This document shows, piece by piece, positions 52,191-59,563 of a stretch of DNA of 64,000 nt; within the stretch, counting starts at the first letter, position 1, and the number at the start of each line of letters is the position of its first letter. Below the pieces are notes generated by a model. That model was not told the DNA's origin. It did not search any database and saw only the letters and a program-made list of their open reading frames with translations. Source of the DNA: Gemmatimonadaceae bacterium. GTDB lineage: Bacteria > Gemmatimonadota > Gemmatimonadetes > Gemmatimonadales > Gemmatimonadaceae. Location of the stretch: NCBI GenBank assembly GCA_020851035.1, contig JADZDM010000023.1, positions 124,001 through 188,000 of the forward strand, given 5' to 3'. The position numbers were made by a program, and so were the translations under genes.

Positions 52191-54386
52191 TCAGCGGCCT
52201 CCGCCAGCCGCCGTCGCCGCCGGTGCCGTGGCCTTCGTGCCCTGCAGCCAGTAGCCGAACCACTGCCGCAGCCGGCCGAGGCGGTCCACCAGCAGCCAGG
52301 GCTCACCGGCGCGGGACAGCTCGTGCGTGCTGCGCGGGTAGCGCACCAGCTCCGCCGGCACCCCGAGCTTCTTCAGCGACGTGTACCACATCTCGGCGCT
52401 GCCCATCGCCGTGCGGAAGTCTTCCTCGCTCTGCACGATCAGCATCGGGGTCTTCACGTTCTTCACGTAGCGGATCGGCGACAGGCGGTCGTAGAGCGCC
52501 TGGTTGTCCCACGGCTTGCCGTAGAACTCGAACTCGGTGAGCCCCTGCACGTCGCTGGCGCCGTACCAGTAGGTCCAGTCGGTGATCGTGCGGTCGGTCT
52601 CGATGGCGGCGAAGCGGGTGGTCTTCGTGGCCAGCCAGGTGGTCATGAAGCCGCCGTAGCTGCCGCCGGTGGCCCCCATCTTCGTGCTGTCGATGTCCGC
52701 ACGGCGCGCTATGATGTCGGTGGCCTTCATCAGGTCGTCGTAGTCCTCGAGCCCCCACCGTCCGCGCGTGACGTAGGTGAAGTCGGCACCGTAGCCGCTG
52801 GACCCGCGCGGGTTCGTGAAGAGCACGAACATCCCCTGCGCGGCCAGGTTCTGGAACTCGTCGAACCAGCCTTCGTTGTACTGCGAGTGCGGACCGCCAT
52901 GGATGTACAGCACGACCGGGTACTTCCTGCCCGGCTCGTAGCCGTACGGCTTCATCAGCCACCCCTCGATCTCGAGGTTGCCGACGCTGCGATAGGTGAA
53001 CCGCTCGGCATCACTCCATGCAACGTCCGCATTCAACGCATCGTTGAAGTGCGTGACCTGCCGCTCGTTGCCGCCGCTTGCATCCGACACGAACAGCTCG
53101 GTCGGCTTCGTCATCGAGGTCGAGACGTAGGCCATCACGCGGGCATTCGCGTCGAGCGAGATGCCGGTGGCGCGCCGGCGGCCGCCGACGAGCTCCCGCG
53201 GGGCGCCGCCGTTCATGTCGGCGTCGAGGATCGCCGCCCGCCCGCCGATCGACGCCGTGAAGCGGATGGCGCCGGTCGGGAGCCAGGTGATCGCATCGGG
53301 CTCGTACTGCCAGCTGCCGAGCAGGTTCCTCGGCGTGCCACCGGCCACGTCCACCACGTAGATCCGCGCCGACTTCGTGCGCGCCGGCCGCCCGATGAAC
53401 GCGATCTGCCGTCCATCCTTCGACCACTCGAGATCCGACTCGGCGCCCAGCCACTCGGCCACCTTGCGCGGCGCGCCACCGGCCACCGGCATCACGTAGA
53501 TGTCGGCATCGTTGCGCTCGGCCTCGTCACGCACGCGGTTGTACGGCAGCACGCCGAGGGAGTCGCGCTCCTTCTCGACGAGGCTGTCGGAACGCAGTCG
53601 GGCATCGGCGATGAAGGCGACCCACTGGCCGTCGGGTGACACCACCGGCGAGCGGTGCGAGTACGCGTCGCGCGTGAGCTGCACCTTCGTCGTGTCGCCG
53701 TAGGCCTGCTTCCAGAGCTGCGTCGGCCGATAGGTGCGTGCGGTGCGGCGTCCGGGGATCCAGTTGCGATCGTTCGACTTGAACGGGAAGTCCACGAAGT
53801 GGCGGCCGTCGAAGCGCGCGGGGTCGGCGGGCAGCGTGATGGCGTCGAACGGCGGCCGGGCGAGTGCGCCCATGCGCGCGTACGGATCACGTCCCGGTGA
53901 CGTGGTGTCGGCCGGTGCGGCGTCCGACCAGACCGCGAACTGTCCGCTGGCGGGGGTGCTGCCCTGCGACGGCATGGTGGGCAGCTGCATCGCCTCGCCG
54001 CCGGGCACGTCGGTGCGCAGGACCCACGTGGTGCCCTTGCCGCCGGGACGGGTGGAGGTGAACAGGAGCGACTTGCCATCGGGCGACCAGCGCGGCGCGC
54101 TGCTTTCGTACCCCGGTGACGTCCAGCGCTGCGGCGCACTCCCGTCGAGCGCGGCGACCCAGACCTCCTGGTGTCGCTTGTTCTCGGCCTCCCGCACGGT
54201 CATGACGGTGAAGGCGACGCGGCCGCCGTCGGGGGAGACGGCGGGCTGGCTGACGGTGGTGACGCGGTACCAGTCGCGCAGGGTCATGGCGCGCGGCTGT
54301 GCCGGGGCCTGTGCCTGCAGCGCGCCGGCGCCGACGAGGCCCGCCAGCAGGAGCCGGTGGCCGGTGGAATGAAGGGCGAGTGACAT
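52191..54386 (-). CDS. S9 family prolyl oligopeptidase-like peptidase, secreted
   Basis: This 731-aa enzyme has a signal peptide (LLLAGLVGAGALQAQA), a WD40/TolB-like propeller with repeats such as PAVSPDGGRVAFTV and APRWSPDGKSLLFTS, and a C-terminal alpha/beta hydrolase domain. The catalytic Ser is in GGSYGGFM (~575), with Asp and His (STHELSR) further on. It probably degrades peptides or N-acylated peptides in the periplasm. It is a single gene. Confidence 0.93.
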   Translation of the reverse strand: MSLALHSTGHRLLLAGLVGAGALQAQAPAQPRAMTLRDWYRVTTVSQPAVSPDGGRVAFTVMTVREAENKRHQEVWVAALDGSAPQRWTSPGYESSAPRWSPDGKSLLFTSTRPGGKGTTWVLRTDVPGGEAMQLPTMPSQGSTPASGQFAVWSDAAPADTTSPGRDPYARMGALARPPFDAITLPADPARFDGRHFVDFPFKSNDRNWIPGRRTARTYRPTQLWKQAYGDTTKVQLTRDAYSHRSPVVSPDGQWVAFIADARLRSDSLVEKERDSLGVLPYNRVRDEAERNDADIYVMPVAGGAPRKVAEWLGAESDLEWSKDGRQIAFIGRPARTKSARIYVVDVAGGTPRNLLGSWQYEPDAITWLPTGAIRFTASIGGRAAILDADMNGGAPRELVGGRRRATGISLDANARVMAYVSTSMTKPTELFVSDASGGNERQVTHFNDALNADVAWSDAERFTYRSVGNLEIEGWLMKPYGYEPGRKYPVVLYIHGGPHSQYNEGWFDEFQNLAAQGMFVLFTNPRGSSGYGADFTYVTRGRWGLEDYDDLMKATDIIARRADIDSTKMGATGGSYGGFMTTWLATKTTRFAAIETDRTITDWTYWYGASDVQGLTEFEFYGKPWDNQALYDRLSPIRYVKNVKTPMLIVQSEEDFRTAMGSAEMWYTSLKKLGVPAELVRYPRSTHELSRAGEPWLLVDRLGRLRQWFGYWLQGTKATAPAATAAGGGR

Positions 54387-54566
54387 GGGCTCGACGGATG
54401 TGCGGAAGGGGGTCCAGCGATGCGCGCATCTTACGGGCGCGAGCGGCGCAGCGCTGGCCGGTCCGCCGCCGTCAGGGCGCGCGGCGCGATGGTCGCGTCC
54501 GTCGCCGCGGCGGCGCGTGCGGCACGCCGTTCCCGGCCGGGCGAGGTGCACCGCCCGGCCCGGTCA

Positions 54567-54971
54567 TCACGGCGCGGGCCGGATCCCCGTGTCGTAGAGC
54601 GCGACGACGGCGCCGGCCGGGTCGGCGATTACGGCGTAGCGCGCCGTCTCGCCCATGCGCTGTGGTGTGAGCCAGACCTTGCCGCCTCCCGCCACGCAGG
54701 CGGCGAGGCTGGCGTCGAGGTCGGCGACGGTGATGTAGACCATCCAGACCGGGGGCAGCACGGCGTTGCTGCCCCGCCGGTGGCAGATGCCGGCGACGGG
54801 TGAGTCGGTGCCGGGCAGGGTCATGACGTAGTCGTCGTAGTCACCCATCGAGAGCGGCGTGACCGACCACCCGGCCACGGCCGCGTAGAAGTCGCGCAGG
54901 CCGCTGGCATCGGGCACGGTGATGTCGGCCCAGCTGATGCTGCCGGCCTGAGGCGGTGGTGGCGTGCTCAT
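54567..54971 (-). CDS. VOC (glyoxalase-like) family protein
   Basis: This 134-aa protein has two beta-alpha-beta units typical of the vicinal oxygen chelate fold: ADITVPDASGLRDFYAAVAGW at the start of the first and MVYITVADLDASLAACVAGG for the second, ending in AVIADPAGAVVALYD. Metal ligands and substrate are not certain. Similar small proteins occur in antibiotic-biosynthesis and stress settings. Confidence 0.85.
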   Translation of the reverse strand: MSTPPPPQAGSISWADITVPDASGLRDFYAAVAGWSVTPLSMGDYDDYVMTLPGTDSPVAGICHRRGSNAVLPPVWMVYITVADLDASLAACVAGGGKVWLTPQRMGETARYAVIADPAGAVVALYDTGIRPAP

Positions 54972-55301
54972 GCGGGATGGGTGATTGGCTGACTGACGAG
55001 ATTGGTGTGGCTTCATGCTGACGCCATGCTGTGCTCGATGCAAGCACACTCGACCGTCGGGTTGCAGAGTTCGGTTGTCGCGAGAGCTGCTCCCGGAAAC
55101 TGTTGCAGTCACTCGCAGTTCCGTTCCGCGTTTTCGGCGTGAACCCTGTGACCATGCCCGAGCGACACGGGGGCTGGCCACCTGCGACACGGAGGCAGCG
55201 GGTGCGCGACGACAGCGTCGCGACAGGGGCGCGGTCACTGTCGTCTTGCTTGACCTTCGGCGTTTATTCGGTATCGTCAACAGTCCCACGACGAGCCGAC
55301 G
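54972..55301. other. Intergenic region carrying a degenerate half of the A-type repeat
   Basis: No gene is visible. At 55115-55156 the sequence runs GCAGTTCC, TTCCGCGTTTTC, GGCGTGAACCCTGTGACC: the right half of the A-type element with changes. GGAAACTG just upstream is a relic of the central hairpin. The left half is missing. The promoter of the ImuA-like gene should lie in the remaining part. Confidence 0.6.
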
Positions 55302-56306
55302 ATGCCTGCCCCTGCTGCTGCCCTGGATGCCCTGCGCCATGCCCTCGACACGGTGGTCGAGCGGGAGCGCCCGCGGGATGATCCATCACTCCCCACCGGG
55401 ATGGCCGAGCTCGACTCGCTGCTGGGTGGCGGATTGCCGAGGGGGCGGTTGTCGGAGTTGCAGGCCCCGCGGGGGCAGGGCCGGACGACGTTGCTGCGGA
55501 GTCTGGTGGCGCACACGCTGGCGAGTGGGCGCTGGGTGGCGATCGTGGATGCGCAGCGGACGCTGGCACCGGCGGACTGGGCTCGCCTGGCCAGTCCGTC
55601 CGCCAGCGGTCCGGGGGCGATCGGCACCACGCCACGGCCGAAAGCCGGGCCGGTGGCTCCCGAGCTGGAGACGAGCCGGCTGGCGGTGATCCGGCCTCCG
55701 GACCCATCGCGGGCGGCGTGGTGTGCCGACGTGTTGTTGCGATCGGGGGCGTATGCGCTGGTGGTGCTGGACGGGGTGCCGGCGTTGCAGCGGAACGTGG
55801 TGCTGCGGCTGACGCGCCTGGCGCATGACCGGCAGGTGGTGTTCCTGCTGGCCTGTGATGCGGAGTCGGCGATCCCCACGGTGGGGGCCTCGGTGCGGCT
55901 GGGGCTCCGGCTCGAGTCGCCGGAGCCGGTGCCGGCGGGTCGGGCCTGGCGCGAGCAGCCGGCCACCACCCGTCCGATGCGGTTGCTGGGCAAGGGGATT
56001 CCCGCGGTGCTCGACGCGCCGGATGCCCCGCCCCCGCCGTCGACCCAGCTCGCGATCACCGTGGCCAAGGGTGGGCCGCCCTCCACGATGCGCCTGCCGT
56101 ACGTGATCACCACCCCCCGTCGCCTGGGGCGGCATGCCGAGGTGCCCGACCGGCGCGGGGTGGCGCGCCAGGTGGGGGCACCACCGAAGGCCGCCGGGAG
56201 CGGCATCGTGTCAGCGGGGGCGACACCGGTCGCGAAGACCATCGGGCGCGTCGATCGCGGATCGTCCGGCCGCCGCGCCGCCGACTCGCGCTACGGGCGT
56301 CGGTGA
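55302..56306 (+). CDS. ImuA/RecA-like ATPase-fold protein
   Basis: This 334-aa protein begins with the ImuA/RecA layout: LPTGMAELDSLLGGGLPRGRL (~residues 30-50), a P-loop region APRGQGRTTLL in which the Walker A Lys is Arg, WVAIVDAQRTLAPADWARL, and a Walker B-like ALVVLDGVPAL (~150-160). The last ~100 residues are basic and Pro-rich, probably disordered. ImuA supports the mutagenic ImuB-DnaE2 polymerase in damage-induced mutagenesis, but no imuB or dnaE2 follows here. Confidence 0.65.
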   Translation: MPAPAAALDALRHALDTVVERERPRDDPSLPTGMAELDSLLGGGLPRGRLSELQAPRGQGRTTLLRSLVAHTLASGRWVAIVDAQRTLAPADWARLASPSASGPGAIGTTPRPKAGPVAPELETSRLAVIRPPDPSRAAWCADVLLRSGAYALVVLDGVPALQRNVVLRLTRLAHDRQVVFLLACDAESAIPTVGASVRLGLRLESPEPVPAGRAWREQPATTRPMRLLGKGIPAVLDAPDAPPPPSTQLAITVAKGGPPSTMRLPYVITTPRRLGRHAEVPDRRGVARQVGAPPKAAGSGIVSAGATPVAKTIGRVDRGSSGRRAADSRYGRR

Positions 56307-56324
56307 ACATCAAGATCAACTGAT

Positions 56325-56527
56325 TGACGCAAAGGCGCGAAAGGCGCAAAGAACGCAAAGGGGTCGACGCATCAGGCATGCCTCGCTCGCACGAGAAGCA
56401 TCGCATTTGAGGGGAACTGCAGTGCAGTTGCAGTTCCCACAGCCGTCTCGATGCCACGTGCTACGCCGACGATGGCCGAGGGCACGGATCTCTTTGCGTC
56501 CTTCGCGCCCGTTGCGCCTTTGCGTCA
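56325..56527. repeat. Long nested inverted-repeat element, B-type copy 1
   Basis: The 36-nt arms at 56325-56360 and 56492-56527 are inverted copies matching at 31 of 36 positions, built from GACGCAAAGGCGC-like units. The centre holds a perfect 10-bp hairpin, GGGAACTGCA (56412-56421) with TGCAGTTCCC (56429-56438). The same GGAACTGC core is found in the A-type element. Confidence 0.9.
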
Positions 56528-56569
56528 TGCGGTTGCTGTTCGTGACTCGAAGATGCGCGTGACGGACGT

Positions 56570-56575
56570 GATATT
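56570..56575 (+). promoter_or_regulatory. -10 element GATATT for the methyltransferase-like gene
   Basis: GATATT ends 7 nt before the ATG at 56583, which supports that start over in-frame codons at 56451 and 56553. Confidence 0.5.
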
Positions 56576-56582
56576 GAGCCCC

Positions 56583-57044
56583 ATGCTGACGCAACTCGAG
56601 CTCCGCATCCCGCCGCCAATCCTGGCCGGCGTCACGGCACTGGTGATGTGGATGGGCGCGCACGACAACGCGCCGTTCGCGCGGCCGCCGTGGCTGGGGG
56701 CGCTGGTGGCGGGGATCGCGGTCGCGGCGGGGCTGGTGTTCGCGGTGGCGGTCGCGACGATGGTGCGGGCGCGGACCACCGTGACGCCAATCCGGCCCGA
56801 GCGGGCCAGCACGCTCGTCACGACGGGGATCTTCAGCGTGACGCGGAACCCGATCTACGTGGGTGATGCGCTGGCATTGCTGGCGTACGCCTGTCACCTG
56901 TGGCAGCCGCAGTCGTTCGTGGCGGTGCCGGTGTTCGTGGCGTGGATTCACCGCTTCCAGGTGCTGCCCGAGGAGCGGGCGCTGCGAGCGAAGTTCGGGG
57001 CGGCGTACGAGGCGTACCTGTCCCGGACGCGGCGCTGGATCTAG
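56583..57044 (+). CDS. Isoprenylcysteine carboxyl methyltransferase-family membrane protein
   Basis: This 153-aa protein has about four membrane helices and the ICMT/PEMT-like C-terminal signature: VTTGIFSVTRNPIYVGDAL (~residues 79-97) followed by EERALRAKFGAAYEAYLSRT RRWI-type ending with the conserved E-E-x-x-L and Y residues. Bacterial members methylate unknown substrates using S-adenosylmethionine. It is 88 bp upstream of the BlaI gene, but a separate promoter lies between. Confidence 0.82.
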   Translation: MLTQLELRIPPPILAGVTALVMWMGAHDNAPFARPPWLGALVAGIAVAAGLVFAVAVATMVRARTTVTPIRPERASTLVTTGIFSVTRNPIYVGDALALLAYACHLWQPQSFVAVPVFVAWIHRFQVLPEERALRAKFGAAYEAYLSRTRRWI

Positions 57045-57073
57045 CGCGACCCAGGCATCTACGGGAAAAGCAG

Positions 57074-57102
57074 TTGACAAACCACGCGACGGGCGCGATA
57101 GT
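57074..57102 (+). promoter_or_regulatory. Consensus-like promoter for the blaI-M56 operon
   Basis: TTGACA at 57074-57079 is followed after 17 nt by GATAGT at 57097-57102, the best sigma-70-type promoter I see in the window. It lies ~30 bp before the BlaI start codon, with no clear BlaI/MecI dyad. Confidence 0.65.
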
Positions 57103-57132
57103 ACGGAAGAACCCGTAGCCAAGGTGCCCCGC

Positions 57133-57510
57133 ATGCCTGACCCGCTCTACTTCCCGCCCCGCGAACTGGCCGTCATGTCCGTCCTCTGGCGCACCGGCGG
57201 TGCCACCGTGGCCGAGGTGAAGGACGCCCTCGAGGAGCCGTTGGCGTACACCACTGTGCTCTCCGCCCTCCAGACGCTCGAAGAGAAGGGCTACGTCGGG
57301 CACGAGGCCGAGGGGCGCGCCTACCGCTACAAGGCGCTCGTCGCCGCCGCGGCGGCCGGCGACAGCGCCCTCGCCCGCGTCCGCGAGTCGATCTTCCAGG
57401 GCTCGGCCGAAAAGCTGTTCGCGCACTTCGTGAGCGACGAGAAGCTCAGCCGCAGTGAGCTGGAGCGGATGCGCCGCCTGCTGGCCGACCGGCTCGGGGA
57501 GGAGGCATGA
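57133..57510 (+). CDS. BlaI/MecI/CopY-family transcriptional repressor
   Basis: This 125-aa protein has the family's winged helix: PPRELAVMSVLWRTGGATVAE at the N terminus, then YTTVLSALQTLEEKGYVGHE (~residues 39-58) as recognition helix and wing, and a C-terminal dimerisation helix pair. BlaI-type repressors are inactivated by proteolysis when the partner M56 sensor is triggered. The M56 gene starts in its stop codon (ATGA), the standard arrangement. Confidence 0.92.
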   Translation: MPDPLYFPPRELAVMSVLWRTGGATVAEVKDALEEPLAYTTVLSALQTLEEKGYVGHEAEGRAYRYKALVAAAAAGDSALARVRESIFQGSAEKLFAHFVSDEKLSRSELERMRRLLADRLGEEA

Positions 57511-59048
57511 TCGCCTGGTCGATGGCGCAACTGCTGCTGCTCGGCGCGTTGCTGGCGCTGGCGGCGTACGGGGCCGAGTCGGCGCTCACCGTGGCCGGTC
57601 GGCAGACGCGATGGGTGTGGCTGTCGGCGTTGTTGATGACGGTGGTGCTGGGTGCGCTGGCGCCGATGCGCCTGATGCAGGGCGGGCGCGCAATCGAGCT
57701 GACACTCTCGGCCGCGCCGGCCACGGCGATCGCTGCGCCGGCGGCGCCAGCGGGCGCACTGGAGCTGTTGCAACGCACGTGGAGCGCAGCGCGCTCGCGT
57801 GGCGAGGCCCTCGTGCAGCAGGCGTGGAGCGCATGGCACGACGTGATGCCGGCGCAGGTCGAGACCGCGCTGCTGCTGGCCTGGCTGGTGGCCAGCCTCG
57901 CACTGCTGCTGCTGTTCGTGGGCGTGCATGTGCGCTACCACCGCCGTCGCGCGCAGTGGCCGCAGCGCCTGGTGCGTGGCACCACGGTGCGGGTGGCCGA
58001 CGACACCGGCCCCGCCGTGATCGGCGTGACGCGCACCGAGATCGTGGTGCCGTCCTGGCTGCTTGCTCGCGAAAGCCGGGAGCAGGAACTGGTGCTCGCA
58101 CATGAACTCGAGCATGTGCGGCTGCACGACCCGCTGCTCCTCGCGGTGGCCCAGGCAGCGGTGGTGCTGCTGCCCTGGCACCCGGCGGTGTGGTGGATGG
58201 CCAGCCGGATGCGGCTGGCGGTGGAGCTCGACTGTGACCGGCGCGTGCTGCAGCGCGGAGCCAGTGCACGGGATTACGGCACGCTGCTGATCGACCTCAC
58301 GGATCATCGCGCCGGTTTCGGCGCGGCGCTCCCCGCCTTTTCCTGCTCGCCTTCCCATCTGGAACGGAGACTGGTTGCCATGACCCCGAAGCGCCTGAAG
58401 TACCCGCTCGTTCGCGCCCTCACCGCCGGCGCCTTCGCGTCGCTCGCGCTGCTGGCCGCGTGCGAGGCCAAGCTGCCGACGTCGGAGGAAGTGAACGCGA
58501 TGACGGCCAGGTCAGCCACCGAGGCGGCCGCGTTCGCGACGATGGTGGACACGGCGGCGGTCCGGTACTTCATCGACGACGTCCCAGCGACGAAGGCCCA
58601 GGCCGAGAAGCTCAGTGCGGAGCAGATCGCGACGGTGAATGTGCTGCAGAAAGGCACGCAGAGTGGCGGCGAGGTGCGCATCATGACCCGCACGCCGACC
58701 CCGGCCGACTCGACCGACCCGACGCGTATCATGCTGCGCCGCGCCGACCCGACGCAGGTGACGTTCCACACGCCTGGCGACACGGTCACGGCCTCTGCGG
58801 GCAGCACCACCATCGCGCGCACGCAACTCGACGCGAAGCGCGCCGATGAGAGCAAGCCCCGCACGCCATTCACCGGCCTGCTGGTCGTCGACGGCGTGGC
58901 GCGTGAATCGAACGCCATGAACACGATCTCGCCCGACCAGATCATCTCCGTGAACGTCATGAAGGGCGCGGCTGCGACGGCCAAGTACTCCGACCCGCGC
59001 GCGGCCAACGGTGTGATCGAGATCGTCACCAAGAAGGCGACGCCCTGA
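57507..59048 (+). CDS. BlaR1/MecR1-like M56 membrane metallopeptidase with plug-like C-terminus
   Basis: This 513-aa protein has four N-terminal membrane helices, the zinc motif HELEH at ~residues 199-203 with downstream ligand in ELDCDRRVL, and a fifth helix region around 310 (RALTAGAFASLALLAACEA). In place of the penicillin-binding sensor of BlaR1, the extracytoplasmic part ends in a receptor-plug-like segment (SPDQIISVNVMKGAAAT then ANGVIEIVTKK), as in TonB-dependent receptor plugs; an earlier similar unit (SAEQIATVNVLQKG) suggests a duplication. It probably senses an envelope signal and cleaves the BlaI repressor. Confidence 0.88.
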   Translation: MIAWSMAQLLLLGALLALAAYGAESALTVAGRQTRWVWLSALLMTVVLGALAPMRLMQGGRAIELTLSAAPATAIAAPAAPAGALELLQRTWSAARSRGEALVQQAWSAWHDVMPAQVETALLLAWLVASLALLLLFVGVHVRYHRRRAQWPQRLVRGTTVRVADDTGPAVIGVTRTEIVVPSWLLARESREQELVLAHELEHVRLHDPLLLAVAQAAVVLLPWHPAVWWMASRMRLAVELDCDRRVLQRGASARDYGTLLIDLTDHRAGFGAALPAFSCSPSHLERRLVAMTPKRLKYPLVRALTAGAFASLALLAACEAKLPTSEEVNAMTARSATEAAAFATMVDTAAVRYFIDDVPATKAQAEKLSAEQIATVNVLQKGTQSGGEVRIMTRTPTPADSTDPTRIMLRRADPTQVTFHTPGDTVTASAGSTTIARTQLDAKRADESKPRTPFTGLLVVDGVARESNAMNTISPDQIISVNVMKGAAATAKYSDPRAANGVIEIVTKKATP

Positions 59049-59070
59049 GGCCTGCGTCGCACGACTGCAC

Positions 59071-59270
59071 GGCATGACGCAAAGGCGCAAAGGGCGCGGA
59101 GGGCGCAAAGAGTTCGGGCCCGAATCGTGACTCCGTGAATTGAGGGGAACTGCCTTGGCTGTTGCAGTTCCCCTCAATTGCGTTGACGCTCGTGCGGGCC
59201 GGGCAGTGCCCCTCGCGCAGGACCGCCGTTCTTTGCGTCCTCCGCGCCCTTTGCGCCTTTGCGTCATGCC
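59071..59270. repeat. Long nested inverted-repeat element, B-type copy 2
   Basis: The 40-nt arms at 59071-59110 and 59231-59270 are inverted copies matching at 39 of 40 positions. The centre is a perfect 16-bp hairpin (59138-59153 with 59164-59179) containing GGGGAACTGC. This is the most perfect copy in the window and sits 23 bp after the M56 stop. Confidence 0.93.
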
Positions 59271-59303
59271 GTAGCTTTTCCCGACCCCAAACGGAAGAAG
59301 CGA

Positions 59304-59414
59304 ATGACGAGAGCCGCAGTGATGCCAGCGCCACACGCACCGATCGAGGTGCGCGAGTATCCGGCGCCGGTGCTCGGCCGGAACGAAGCCGTGCTGCGCA
59401 CGCTGTTGTGGGAG
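59304..59414 (+). pseudogene. Zinc-dependent alcohol dehydrogenase remnant (N-terminal 37 codons)
   Basis: The reading MTRAAVMPAPHAPIEVREYP continuing APVLGRNEAVLRTLLWE is the start of a medium-chain zinc-type dehydrogenase. The expected Cys-Gly-Thr-Asp catalytic segment should follow, but the frame runs straight into a half copy of the A-type repeat and stops at 59504. The rest of the gene is gone. Confidence 0.65.
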
Positions 59415-59518
59415 CGCAGTTCCTTAAGCATTTCTTCACTGCGGGCTTCGCAGGAGATAGTGCCGCTGTTGCACTTTTCCGCGTTCTCCGCGCTTTCCGC
59501 GTGAACCTTGTTGACGAT
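59413..59518. repeat. Right half of an A-type inverted-repeat element
   Basis: GCGCAGTTCCTTAAGCATT at 59413 matches the right side of the A-type central hairpin, and 59474-59518 matches the A-type right arm at 40 of 45 positions. The left half is absent, and the junction falls exactly where the alcohol dehydrogenase homology ends. Confidence 0.8.
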
Positions 59519-59563
59519 GCCGGCAAAGCCCGACCCCGCGACCAACCGGCACCACGACCCAGT

